In this document: positions 25,690 to 36,300 of the stretch, piece by piece
How the letters are laid out: each line of letters opens with the position of its first letter
How positions within the stretch are numbered: the stretch's first letter is position 1
NCBI GenBank assembly: GCA_029557895.1
Contig: JAKQHT010000005.1
Location: forward strand, 1-49,006
DNA from: Bacteroidota bacterium
Lineage (GTDB): Bacteria; Bacteroidota; Bacteroidia; Flavobacteriales; Flavobacteriaceae
Direction: 5' to 3'
DNA: 49,006 nucleotides
Notes under the pieces: model-generated
The model's input: only the letters and a program-made list of their open reading frames with translations
Told to the model about the DNA's origin: nothing
Database searches by the model: none
Position numbers and translations under genes: made by a program

Positions 25690-28506
25690 ATGAAAAAAAG
25701 TTTATTGATCCTATTGTTCGGTTTTTTTTCAATGGCCACGGTTCTGGCACAGACCATTGTAAAAGGTAGTGTGCTCGACGGCACTTCTGATGAACCGATA
25801 CCGGGCGTATCGATTACCATTGAGAACACCGATCTAACAACACTTACAGACACTAATGGTGAGTTCAGTTTTACTACCGGGGTACCGCTCGGCGAGCAAA
25901 TGCTGTTAGTGGAAAAATATGGGTACGTATCCAAACGCTACCCAATTGTTGTAAATGAAGGCAAAACCGTTGACATAAGCGGTATGATGCTCGATTTTGA
26001 TGTTTCAAGCACCGTTGACCTTTTTGCGGTAACGCTCACCGACGACGAGCTAAATGATGACACCGGTGGTGCCGATAACATTTCCGGTTTGTTGCAGTCC
26101 TCTCAGGACGTGTTCCAAAACACGGCCGCCTTTGAGTTCAGTTCTTCGTTTTTCAACATCAAAGGTCTCAATTCCGAAAACGGAACCATGTTGATCAACG
26201 GTATCGAAATGAACAAACAATTTGACGGCAGGCCACAATGGAGCAACTGGGGCGGCCTCAACGATGTTGTAAGAAACCAAGAGCTATCAGCCGGTCTTTC
26301 ACCATCCAACTATGCTTTTGGAGGTGTTCTTGGAACGACCAACATCAGCACAAGGGCATCGATGTACCGTAAAGGAGGTAGGTTTACCTACTCTTCATCG
26401 GACCGAAGCTATACGGACAGGGTCATCCTTAGCTACGCCACAGGGATGATGGATGGCGGATGGTCAGTAGCAGCAGCCATAGGAAGACGCTGGGGCGAAG
26501 AAGGATTTCAGGAGGCAACCTTCTATGATGCCAATTCTTTCTTCATTTCTATAGAAAAGAAAATCAGTGATAAGCACAGCCTAAACTTTACTTCGATATA
26601 TGCGCCCAACAGACGGGGCAAATCGTCACCTAACACCCAAGAAGTCTATGACCTTAAAGGTATTGACTATAATGAATATTGGGGTTGGTACGAAGGCGAA
26701 AAGCGCAATTCACGCGTCAAAAGGATCGATGAGCCTATCCTGATGTTGAACCACTATTGGGACATTAGCCCAAAAACCACATTGAACACCAACATCGGTT
26801 ACCAATTTGGTGAAATAGGCAACAGCCGCTTGGACAACAACGGGCAAAGATTGAATGCTGACGGTATTCCAATTGGTGGCGGACTAAACCCAAGCCCTGC
26901 CTATTATCAAAAACTCCCAAGTTATGCCCTGGCCAATCCCAATGGCCCGGACTATGCGCAAGCATATCTGAACCAGCAGGAGTTTTTGAATAACGGCCAG
27001 ATAGACTGGTACAGCCTGTACCAAACCAATATGGAAAACATAGGAAACTATTCTACATATATCCTTTATGAAGACCGATCTGACGACAAACTCTTCACTG
27101 CAAACTCAATCATCGTTTCCGATATTACCGATAATATCACCATCAACGGCTCGGTCAATTATAGCCGATTGAAATCGGAAAATTTTGCCGAAGTGTTGGA
27201 TTTGCTCGGTGGCAACGGCTATCTCAATGTAGACTCGTTCGACAAGTTCCAGTTCGATATGCAAAACCCCAACAGGATTGTAGGGGAAGGTGATAGATTC
27301 CGTTACAACTACAACCTCTATTCCAATGTGCTATCGGGCTTTGCGCAAGCACAATTTAAATATCGTAAAATCGATTTCTTTGTTGGCGGTAGCTTGACCA
27401 ACACTAAATATCAAAGAGAAGGACTCTACCAGCACGGTGCGTTTCCTAACAACTCTTTTGGCAAAGGCAGAGAATTGAACTTTACCGGAATAGGAGCCAA
27501 AGGCGGTCTTACCTATAAACTGACCGGAAAACACTTGCTCAATATGAATGCTGCCTACATTACCAAGGCACCTACATTAAGAAACACGTACAGCAACGCC
27601 AGAGAAAACCATTCTGTAGTAGGTGATAATACCGGAATCGGTATTACCGAAGAAAAAATAACCACTGTTGATGCAAGCTACATTTTCAGATCGTCCATTG
27701 TTAAAGCAAAACTGACAGGCTATTATGTGAAAATGGAGGACGCCAATGAGATTTCGTTCTACTATGCCGATGGTATAGGCGGCGACAATAATGCGTTTGT
27801 ACAAGAAGTATTACAGGGCGTTAACAAACGGAATTATGGCGGAGAATTAGGCATTGAAGCCCAAGTAACGCCAACCATTAAATTGAAAGGTGTTGCTTCC
27901 ATTGGACAATCGGTCTATGACAACAACCCTAACCTTTATTTGACATCTATCAACTTTGGAAATTTGTCAACAGATACCGATACAGAAGGTTCTGGAAACA
28001 ACATTGGGTTCAACGGCACTTCATACCTTAAGGACTATAAAGTTGCCAGCGGTCCGCAGACAGCTTATTCCATTGGTTTTGAATACCGCGATCCGGATTT
28101 TTGGTGGGTAGGCGCAACCGTTAACTTTTTTGACAACACCTATGTCGATATCAGTCCGTTGACCCGCACCAAGAACTTTTACCTTGATTCCGACGGTCTC
28201 CCTTTCAACGATTATGACCCTGAACTTGCCCGTAAGCTCCTCAAGCAAGAAAAATTTGACAACTACATGGTTGTAAACCTTGTGGGAGGTAAATCTTGGA
28301 AAATAAAGAATAAATACGTAGGCTTTTTTGCCAGTGTCAACAATCTTTTGGATGAAGTTTATAAATCAGGAGGATTCGAACAAGGAAGAAATGCCAATTA
28401 CCGTCAGCTACGCGATGACAAACAGCACGAAACACCTGTGTTTGGTTCAAAATACTGGTACGGAAGGGGCGCAACTTACTTCCTAAATGTGTATCTTAGA
28501 TTCTAA
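25690..28506 (+). CDS. TonB-dependent receptor with carboxypeptidase-regulatory-like N-terminus
   Basis: 938 residues. Signal peptide MKKSLLILLFGFFSMATVLAQ. Residues 22-105 form a CarboxypepD_reg-like domain (GSVLDGTSDEPIPGVSITIE, DTNGEFSFTTGV). A plug domain (about 120-240, FNIKGLNSENGTMLINGIEM) and the beta barrel follow, ending in YFLNVYLRF with a C-terminal Phe as outer-membrane barrels have. The substrate is not visible from sequence; the adjoining DUF5689 lipoprotein and secreted nuclease suggest a nucleic-acid-derived or phosphate-containing nutrient, which is inference. Confidence 0.94.
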   Translation: MKKSLLILLFGFFSMATVLAQTIVKGSVLDGTSDEPIPGVSITIENTDLTTLTDTNGEFSFTTGVPLGEQMLLVEKYGYVSKRYPIVVNEGKTVDISGMMLDFDVSSTVDLFAVTLTDDELNDDTGGADNISGLLQSSQDVFQNTAAFEFSSSFFNIKGLNSENGTMLINGIEMNKQFDGRPQWSNWGGLNDVVRNQELSAGLSPSNYAFGGVLGTTNISTRASMYRKGGRFTYSSSDRSYTDRVILSYATGMMDGGWSVAAAIGRRWGEEGFQEATFYDANSFFISIEKKISDKHSLNFTSIYAPNRRGKSSPNTQEVYDLKGIDYNEYWGWYEGEKRNSRVKRIDEPILMLNHYWDISPKTTLNTNIGYQFGEIGNSRLDNNGQRLNADGIPIGGGLNPSPAYYQKLPSYALANPNGPDYAQAYLNQQEFLNNGQIDWYSLYQTNMENIGNYSTYILYEDRSDDKLFTANSIIVSDITDNITINGSVNYSRLKSENFAEVLDLLGGNGYLNVDSFDKFQFDMQNPNRIVGEGDRFRYNYNLYSNVLSGFAQAQFKYRKIDFFVGGSLTNTKYQREGLYQHGAFPNNSFGKGRELNFTGIGAKGGLTYKLTGKHLLNMNAAYITKAPTLRNTYSNARENHSVVGDNTGIGITEEKITTVDASYIFRSSIVKAKLTGYYVKMEDANEISFYYADGIGGDNNAFVQEVLQGVNKRNYGGELGIEAQVTPTIKLKGVASIGQSVYDNNPNLYLTSINFGNLSTDTDTEGSGNNIGFNGTSYLKDYKVASGPQTAYSIGFEYRDPDFWWVGATVNFFDNTYVDISPLTRTKNFYLDSDGLPFNDYDPELARKLLKQEKFDNYMVVNLVGGKSWKIKNKYVGFFASVNNLLDEVYKSGGFEQGRNANYRQLRDDKQHETPVFGSKYWYGRGATYFLNVYLRF

Positions 28507-28542
28507 AAAAAAACAACTGTGAAAAATATAATATCAAACATT

Positions 28543-29916
28543 ATGAAAACAAAAATTTTAAGTCTTATTTCGGTCCTATCCTTGGCGGTCTTTACATCAT
28601 GCGTCCAGGATGATGACTACAAGATTCCAGAAATGGAAATCGTAGAACCAAACATTACAGCAAACACGACCATCCAAATCGTGAAAGATATGTACACTGG
28701 CGCTTTGGTCAATTTTTCTGATGCCAGTAACGGTGGCGAATTGATTATGGAAGGATATGTCGTATCAAACGACGAAGCCGGAAACTTTTACAAAGTTCTG
28801 ATCCTTCAAGACAAGCCAGAAAACCCTACTGCCGCCATCCAATTAGATATTGATGACGCCACATTGTTCGACTTGTACAAACCAGGTAGAAAAGTTTATG
28901 TGAAGCTGAACCCTCAAGGTCTTCCTTCTTTGGGGATGACTTCCCTAAACAACGTTTTGCACATAGGGCGCATCAATGGAAGCACTGTTGAGAGAATGTC
29001 TTTGTCTAATTACCAAGATTACATCTTCAGGTCTGCAGAAATGGCAACTTTGGTGCCAAGGGTCATAACACCTGCCGAATTCAACGACAGTTTGATCAAC
29101 ATCCTGGTACAGATCGACAACATGCAATTGAACCTTGCCGAAGTTGGTCAACCCTATGCCAATGCAGGAGACACCTATACTGTAAACAGAATGCTCAAAA
29201 ATTGCGAAGACAATTCGTTGACCATTATCAGGAACAGTGGCTTTGCTGATTTTAAAGGTGAACTTTTCCCTACCGGAATGGGTTCTATCGTATCTGTATT
29301 CAGTAAATACAACAACGATTATCAATTGTTCATAAGAGATACCGATGACATAAACTTTGATGGTGAAAGATGCGATCCTGTTGCTGCATGTACAGGTACT
29401 GCCAGTGGTGGTTCTACGATTTTTAGTGAAACATTTGAAAGCTACTCAAACATTTCGGGTGCAGAGAGTGCTGGTTGGACAAACGTTAACGTTAGCGGCG
29501 GAACATTAAGATATATTTTAGGGAGTTTCAACAACAACAAATATGCTCAAATCTCTGGATTTGGCTCTGGTCAGTCAGTGATAGATGCTTGGTTGGTAAC
29601 GCCTGCAATCAATTTGGACAGTACTACCGGTGAATCACTTTCGTTTGATATGGAGGTTGCATACTCAACTGGTGTTATCCTTTCCATTTTAATTACGAAC
29701 AACTACACGGGTGATGTTACAACTACAGAGTGGACACCACTTTCTGTAGATATACCAAACACCCCTACAAATGCTTTTGGAGGGTTTAACAGCTATAACG
29801 ACATTAACATTTCATGTTTTGATGGCGATGTGCGTATTGCATTCCATTACGAAGGTTCAGACCCTAGTGCTACCACAAGGTACCATATTGATAATGTAAC
29901 CATAAAAGGACATTAA
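28543..29916 (+). CDS. DUF5689 lipoprotein with choice-of-anchor J domain
   Basis: 457 residues from the ATG at 28543, chosen because MKTKILSLISVLSLAVFTSC is a lipoprotein signal peptide; the GTG at 28519 is less likely. Residues about 35-285 are DUF5689 (GELIMEGYVVSNDEAGNFYK, LYKPGRKVYVKLN). Residues 300-455 are a cleaved-adhesin/choice-of-anchor J beta sandwich (FSETFESYSN, ESLSFDMEVAYSTG, YHIDNVTIKGH). Probably a surface-exposed substrate-binding partner of the receptor encoded 36 bp upstream. It ends 22 bp before a strong terminator. Confidence 0.88.
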   Translation: MKTKILSLISVLSLAVFTSCVQDDDYKIPEMEIVEPNITANTTIQIVKDMYTGALVNFSDASNGGELIMEGYVVSNDEAGNFYKVLILQDKPENPTAAIQLDIDDATLFDLYKPGRKVYVKLNPQGLPSLGMTSLNNVLHIGRINGSTVERMSLSNYQDYIFRSAEMATLVPRVITPAEFNDSLINILVQIDNMQLNLAEVGQPYANAGDTYTVNRMLKNCEDNSLTIIRNSGFADFKGELFPTGMGSIVSVFSKYNNDYQLFIRDTDDINFDGERCDPVAACTGTASGGSTIFSETFESYSNISGAESAGWTNVNVSGGTLRYILGSFNNNKYAQISGFGSGQSVIDAWLVTPAINLDSTTGESLSFDMEVAYSTGVILSILITNNYTGDVTTTEWTPLSVDIPNTPTNAFGGFNSYNDINISCFDGDVRIAFHYEGSDPSATTRYHIDNVTIKGH

Positions 29917-29938
29917 AATTTGCTCTTATATCTAAAAT

Positions 29939-29969
29939 GGAGGCTGAACCAACAGCCTCCTTTTTTTTT
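29939..29969 (+). terminator. Rho-independent terminator after DUF5689 gene
   Basis: GGAGGCTG pairs with CAGCCTCC around a 6-base loop, followed by nine T. Confidence 0.9.
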
Positions 29970-30409
29970 GCTTATACCCAATAATATTGATTGTCCATGA
30001 CCGATCTACATTGGCAATTTACTTTCCTATTGTTGATGGTCTGAAGAATAATTTAACAGAGTAAGTTGCAATACATCCATCTGATTTTTCCTTTAGAAGT
30101 ATCGTGTTCTCAATGTATATGTTCGATTTACACCTGCTATATTGCATTTTTTGATAATGACATCTTCCCGGATAGTTCTGTGAACCGAAGCCTCGCTATA
30201 TAGGCATGACAGTGGAAGTCAGGACCCATTCTTAATTTGAGGTGACCAAAGGTTACACTAAAAGGCCTTTATTTGTTAGCAAAAACCGGGAATGGATAAC
30301 AAAAAGTGGTGCTAATTTTATAAATCCCGTTTTTCTACCAATAGCAAATATCTCAACATCTTTTCAAGAGTTTGGTTCTTTAGAAAAATTAGCGATTTTA
30401 ATATAACCA
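29970..30409. other. Intergenic region with no recognised gene
   Basis: About 440 bp between two terminators. No frame longer than about 60 codons with recognisable content on either strand, no tRNA-like fold and no repeat was seen. It may be decayed DNA. Confidence 0.5.
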
Positions 30410-30445
30410 AAAAAAACCGCTGATGTTAGCACCAGCGGTTTTTTT
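30410..30445 (-). terminator. Terminator of the PorP/OmpA operon
   Basis: CCGCTG (30417-30422) pairs with CAGCGG (30433-30438) with adjoining A and T runs, giving a stem of about 13 bp on either strand. It lies just after the stop of the OmpA-family gene on the minus strand. Confidence 0.85.
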
Positions 30446-30465
30446 ATAGTGAAATAACGAGATAT

Positions 30466-32382
30466 TTAATTGGTGCCGGGGCCTCCGGAAACAATGACAA
30501 AATCAGATCTTCTGTTCTGTTGGTGTTCAGCTTCGGTACAGTTGTTGCCACAATTGACTTTGGGTTCGGCTTCTCCTTTACCGGCACCCGAAATCCTGTT
30601 GCTGCTGATACCTTTTGATATTACGTACTGAACAGTGGTTTTGGCACGCCTGTCGGACAATCCCAAGTTATATGCGTCAGAGCCTCGGCTGTCAGTATGA
30701 GCGGTAACATCAATGACCATTTCAGGATATTTGTTCATGATCTGTACGAGTTTGTCAAGCTCAAAAGCCGCTTGGGATGTAATGTTCGATTTGTCAAAAT
30801 CAAAATAGATAGGGTTGAGCTCTACTTTACCAGCGGCAATGATTGTATCAATAGGATCGAGCGAAATTGCTACATTAAGTTCTTTTTCATGAGTGCCTTT
30901 TAGGGTAATTATCTTGCTTTCATACCCGTCACTAACTACTTCGAGTTCGGTATCCTTGTCACATTCAACGATAAACTCGGCAATGCCTTCTTCGTTAGTT
31001 TCTTTGGTAACGATTTTGTTGCCCTGATCATCGAACAGACTCACTGTTGCCCCGCTTATCGGCAGGCCGGTATTGATGTCCATCACTGTGGAAGTGACAA
31101 GCACATCGCACAATGGTTCCAATTTTATGATTCTGTATATGTCGTCACTGCCCACACCGCCCTGACGGTTGGACGATACAAAACCTTCGCCTTTGCTGTC
31201 ATCAATTCTGAATGCAAAATCATCGGCGTTGCTGTTTACGGGAAGTCCAACATTACGGACGTTAGCCCAACGGCCATCGATTTCTTTGGTAAAAAATACG
31301 TCAAGACCTCCAAGTCCCAAATGTCCGTTGGAAGAGAAATACAAAGTACCATCATCCCCCATGAACGGGAACATTTCCTGTCCTTCGGTATTGATTTTTG
31401 GGCCGAGGTTTTCAGGGCTGCCAATTGTTCCATCTTCATGGATTTCTGCTTTGTAAATATCAAACATTCCGTAACCACCGGGGATGTCAGAAGCAAAATA
31501 CAGTGTCTTGCCATCCTTGCTCACCGAAGGATTTTTAACCGAATAGCTTTTGCTGATATTAAGTGCTTCAACATTATCCCATTTGTTACCCAACTGTGTG
31601 GCTTTGTAAAGGTGAATGGTACCAAGTTTGTTCTTGCTCAACGAATCTTTTACGAATTCCTTTTCAAAAAAGCTTTCCCTTGAGAAATACATTGTTTTCC
31701 CGTCTGGACTAAACGAAACTAGCCCTTCGTGGTATTGCGTATTAATCTCTTTGTTCATGGCAACCGGCTCATTATAGCCACCTTCGCTATTTTTGGTTAC
31801 GGTATAAATGTCAAGAAATGGCTCTTCGTTCCATCCATAATTTGCTCTGGTTAAGTTCCTTGCTGAAGTAAAATACAACTTATCGCCGAGGAGCGTGCCA
31901 CCAAAATCCGAATATTCCGAATTGAACGATACATTTTCAACTCTGAACTTTTTCCCTCGTTCCAAAATCTTTGGTATGTAATTTGGGTTTTCGTTGAAGG
32001 CCATGGCCCTATGGTCGCTGGGTCGCATACTGGCAAATCTGGCCATCGACACATTGGAAAGCTCATATTTGCCGTTTGCTTTCAGCATTTGCGCATATTT
32101 ATATACCATTTCGGAATCGGGGCTTGGATTGTTTTCCAAAGCCTTGTAATAGTAGGTCTCGGCCTTTTGTGTGTTAAAAACATTGTAATAGGATTCTGCC
32201 AGTTGCCCATAGACATAGGTGTCAGCCAGTCCTTTTTCAACCAGCTTCTCATAGGCTTTTGCTGCTTCGACAAATTCTAATTGGTTAAAGTGTTTGTCCG
32301 CTGATCTTGTGTCTTTGTTCTGTGCAGTCAAGACTAAACCACTCAATACTGCAAGGGTTGTTATGATGTTAATTTTTTTCAT
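30466..32382 (-). CDS. OmpA-family protein with TPR and PD40 repeats (PorE-like)
   Basis: 638 residues, signal peptide ending near VLTAQN. TPR-like helices at about 25-125 (FVEAAKAYEKLVEKG), WD40-like PD40 beta propeller at about 150-420 (LVSFSPDGKTMYFSRES, YFSSNGHLGLGGLDVFF), a carboxypeptidase-regulatory-like domain at about 435-510, then the OmpA peptidoglycan-binding domain at about 525-632 (IYFDFDKSNI, TAHTDSRGSDAYNLGLSDRR). This architecture matches PorE-like T9SS-associated outer-membrane proteins, linking the PorP/SprF protein to peptidoglycan. Last gene of the three-gene operon. Confidence 0.9.
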   Translation of the reverse strand: MKKINIITTLAVLSGLVLTAQNKDTRSADKHFNQLEFVEAAKAYEKLVEKGLADTYVYGQLAESYYNVFNTQKAETYYYKALENNPSPDSEMVYKYAQMLKANGKYELSNVSMARFASMRPSDHRAMAFNENPNYIPKILERGKKFRVENVSFNSEYSDFGGTLLGDKLYFTSARNLTRANYGWNEEPFLDIYTVTKNSEGGYNEPVAMNKEINTQYHEGLVSFSPDGKTMYFSRESFFEKEFVKDSLSKNKLGTIHLYKATQLGNKWDNVEALNISKSYSVKNPSVSKDGKTLYFASDIPGGYGMFDIYKAEIHEDGTIGSPENLGPKINTEGQEMFPFMGDDGTLYFSSNGHLGLGGLDVFFTKEIDGRWANVRNVGLPVNSNADDFAFRIDDSKGEGFVSSNRQGGVGSDDIYRIIKLEPLCDVLVTSTVMDINTGLPISGATVSLFDDQGNKIVTKETNEEGIAEFIVECDKDTELEVVSDGYESKIITLKGTHEKELNVAISLDPIDTIIAAGKVELNPIYFDFDKSNITSQAAFELDKLVQIMNKYPEMVIDVTAHTDSRGSDAYNLGLSDRRAKTTVQYVISKGISSNRISGAGKGEAEPKVNCGNNCTEAEHQQNRRSDFVIVSGGPGTN

Positions 32383-32401
32383 GTCCGTTTAGCTTAACTT
32401 A

Positions 32402-33304
32402 TTAGAAATATCGTGGTGAACGCGAGATTTTTTTCGCGAAATTCAAATCAAATAGGAGTAAGAATTCGTGTGATGCTGGTGCATACTTCTTGATGTCTGA
32501 AGACACGTGGTCGTATGCATAGCCTATCCTTATACTCGGTGTGATGGCAAAATTGATCAATCCTGAAAACGAATCGTCAAGACGATAAGAAGCCCCAATC
32601 TCAAACTTCTCATAGAACAGGGCGTTCAGGTTTACGTCAAAAGATGTTGGTGCCGTAAAGGCCGATTTTACCAAGAACGATGGCTTCAATTTGGTGTTTG
32701 GCGACAGCTGAAACACATATCCACCCGTTAGGAAATAGTGGCTTGTTTCTGTTCCATACTTGGTGCCTTGGGCATCCAATTTTACCGAACTCAAAAGATT
32801 TGGCACCGAAAATGCCAAATAGTATTTGTCGGTATAGTAAAACACCCCGGCTCCAATATTTGGTGTAACGCCACTTGCATCCCTGAAATATGGATCGTCC
32901 GGATCAATGAGAGCCAAATTTCCCAAGCTCAAGTCGTGGAAGGTGGCACCTGCCTTGATTCCAAATGCCAATTTATGTTCTCCGGCCAAGTGCAGCGTAT
33001 AGGACACATCTGCATAAGCATTGGTTTCATTGACGGGTCCTATTTGATCCGAAATGATGGACAGGCCAACACCCATCTTGTCGCTTACAGGCATGTGGCC
33101 AAAGAATGTCCCTGTTTTGGGGGCACCATCCAGACCGGTCCATTGTGTACGATACAGTAACCCGAACGATGGGTTTTCTTTTGAACCGGCATACGCAGGG
33201 TTCATCACACTCATGTTGTACATGTACTGCGTATATTGTGGATCTTGTTGTCCCTGCATTTGTATGGCTATGAGCAGGATTAAAATAGTGATCAGTTTTT
33301 TCAT
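32402..33304 (-). CDS. PorP/SprF family type IX secretion membrane protein
   Basis: 300 residues, signal peptide ending near QMQGQQ. The family signature DPQYTQYMYNMSVMNPAYAG is followed by an outer-membrane beta-barrel pattern (SFGLLYRTQWTGLDGAPKT, GLSIISDQIGPVNE, HEFLLLFDLNF). PorP/SprF proteins anchor or help export type B T9SS cargo. It sits between the giant type B adhesin (upstream, 25 bp) and the OmpA protein (downstream, 19 bp), the usual three-gene arrangement. Confidence 0.94.
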   Translation of the reverse strand: MKKLITILILLIAIQMQGQQDPQYTQYMYNMSVMNPAYAGSKENPSFGLLYRTQWTGLDGAPKTGTFFGHMPVSDKMGVGLSIISDQIGPVNETNAYADVSYTLHLAGEHKLAFGIKAGATFHDLSLGNLALIDPDDPYFRDASGVTPNIGAGVFYYTDKYYLAFSVPNLLSSVKLDAQGTKYGTETSHYFLTGGYVFQLSPNTKLKPSFLVKSAFTAPTSFDVNLNALFYEKFEIGASYRLDDSFSGLINFAITPSIRIGYAYDHVSSDIKKYAPASHEFLLLFDLNFAKKISRSPRYF

Positions 33305-33329
33305 GTCTATTTATGTTGTGTCAGTCGTT

Positions 33330-36300
33330 TTATTTATTTAGATACACCCAAGCACTCTTGGTCTTAGCACCGCCTTCGTAAACAATGGTATAGAAATAAG
33401 TCCCTACCGGTAATTCATCGCCATTATTGGATTGTCCGTGCCATTCATCTGTGTAGTTGTCTTTAGAGTAAACCAAAGTCCCGTATCTGTTGTATATCTC
33501 GATTTTGGTTACGTTAAAACCGCTCAAATCAAAGGTGTCGTTCTTGCCGTCGCCATTGGGCGAAATACCCTGTGGTATGATGCAATTTTCCAAAACAACA
33601 ACTTGCTGACCAACAGTACTGGTACATCCTGTTTCGTTAAAAGTCACTTCTACTTCATAAAGACCACCATCGAGTACAGATATTGACAAGCCGTTTTCTC
33701 CGTTCATCACTCCTCCATCATGGTACCATACGACCGATACATCAGAGGAGGTATAGTTACCGGAGGCGGTAATTGTCAAAGGCCTGGTGGCATTGTTGCA
33801 TATTTCAAACCGTCCTGTTCCTGACGTAAGTGTCGTAACGGGCAATTCTCCTACGTTCAATGTAATATTGCCTACGCCAAAACAAGTAGATGAAACGTTG
33901 CTTTCGATCCTTACCCAAATGGTCTGTGGGTTAGATGTGTTGGTATAAGGTGATGCCAGCATACCGGTACCGGAATTGGCTTCTTCTTCGGTCAAGTGAT
34001 AAGTAACAGTAAATTCCTCTGGATCCTGTGTTCCAATAACTAATTCGGTTTGGCTCTCCAGATCAAAAGAAGCAGTACCTCCACTGATACTTTCATCACA
34101 AACACTGTAATCAACATGCGTGACCGTGGGTGTAGGTCCTGAAATGACCAATTGGAAATTGGTTGTGGCAATACAGAATTCGCCGCCAACCGCCTCAACC
34201 CTCACATAGATCGTTTGAGGATTTGAGATATTTGTATAAGGTGATGCCAATGGGTTGCTGTCTGTATTGGCATCGATTTGGGTCAAGTGGTAACTAACGT
34301 TGAACAGGGAAGGATCTTGCCCGCCTAACACTAGTGGTGTCTGCGCATCAAGATTAAACTCGCCAACACCATCACCTGAAGCGTCATCACAGGTAACAAT
34401 GTCACTGACTGCATTGGCTACCGGTTCGGGCACCAGAGTTATGGTGACTTCATCTGTTGCGGTAGAACCACATTGCTGGTCATACACAAACACGGAATAA
34501 ACTCCGCTTTCTGTTACGGTCAATGTTGAACTTGTAGCGTTATCAATTATAAACCCATCTTGATACCACTCATAAGCATCGGCAAAAGGTGAGTTTGCGG
34601 TAATTTCGTATGAAGTATAACCGCATAATTGCTGGTCACCGCCCAAATCTACCTGTATTTCGGCCACGGTAGAACCTGCACCAGTCTGTCCTTGATTGGT
34701 TTGGGTTATGGTAATTGTTCCCGGACTGTTGGAATAATTCGTAACAAGCAACAGATAGATTTCTCCGGATTGTGCATTATGAATGGTCAAATGTTCAATA
34801 TATGCGGGGTCATAGCTACAATCCACAATATTTCCAAATGGGTAAAAATCTGGATTCCAAGTATTATTGGGACATGAAGGACAGTCCACCAACAAATCCA
34901 GGCTACAATAATCAAAATTGATGTCGAAAGGACCCCAGAGTACAAAATCAACATCCAATCCTTGTCCTGTATTGCTATACTGACTGATTTCTATTTGAAC
35001 GAGCCCGGGATCTCCTATTTGGATGATGTTCCATGCAGGGTTAGGAATACTTCCCAAACAAGCCACCTGTGTGTTGTCTGGAAACCCAACTATGTTGCTT
35101 CCGGAACCATCGCTGCAAAAGTTGGCAGCATCTTCACAGGCTATATTATTGGGTGCAGATTGGATACACAATTCAAAATTACTGGTTTCTGGCGCTGAAC
35201 CTGCAGAAAAGACCCTAATAAAGTAAGTGTCCCCAACTGTCAAAATTGGTGTCACGGCAGAGCTATCACCAGAACAATACATCTCTGTAAGCGTACCGCA
35301 ACTACCACTATAAAGTGCATGGTCCAAATTGGTTGTTCCACCTGTGATATTCAATAAGGAAATCACTTGTGTTTCGTCGAGTGCTGTAAATTGGAACCAA
35401 ACATCGTCATCCGGATTGCCTACACAGGAACCGTTAGGTACGCCAGAAGGCGTTGCAGCCAGAATAGTACCCGAGGTTGTCTGGTCGCACATCGTACTAT
35501 TATTGACTATTGCCACCGTAGCACCGCAAGGATTGTCATTGGCTGGCGGACAAGCAGCAACCTGTATTGATGGGCTAGAGATGGAACAGTTTACATCCTG
35601 ATCGTTAGATATTGTAATTACAATAGGTGTGGCAAATGGATATGGCCCCATCTGCACAACTCCTGTTTCAGAGACTTGCTGACCGGGCGAGGCTTGGTTA
35701 TCGGTAACTGTAACGCTTTGCGCATCACCAATACTTGTGATGTTGACTTCAATCAAGAACTGTTCGCCATTTTCACAATCATCAATAACGGCATAAGTTG
35801 CGGCAGGGTTGATACAAGTAGCACATGCCACTGTTACATCTATAGGCGTGTAAGTTCCTGTTTGTTGGCAACTTACACTACCATCAGAATTGATATAGAA
35901 CGATATGGTGTCCCCCGAAGATTGGTAAGTTAGACCAGAGAGGTTTCCCGAATTACCATAAAAATTATCTGTTGGAGCCACAATATAGCTCCCGTCTGTA
36001 TCTACAATGACCAATTCGTCCCAGTTGTTTTCAACCTGTCCGGCATTGAACGTTAAATTTAATGGGGTTCCGTCTGTACTTGTAAACGTAAATATTACAG
36101 GGTTTGTAGCGCCGCCACTGTCATAACAATACTCAAGAGATGCCGGACCAACGGCACAATCTACGATAAAATCTTGGCAAAATGGCAGTGTCAACATATT
36201 GCTGATTATCTGACAGTTGGGGTCATCATCGTTTGAAACAGTAATTTGAACATCGGTTGCAGTGGGATAAGGACCAAAAGAAACCATTCCTGTACTTGTT

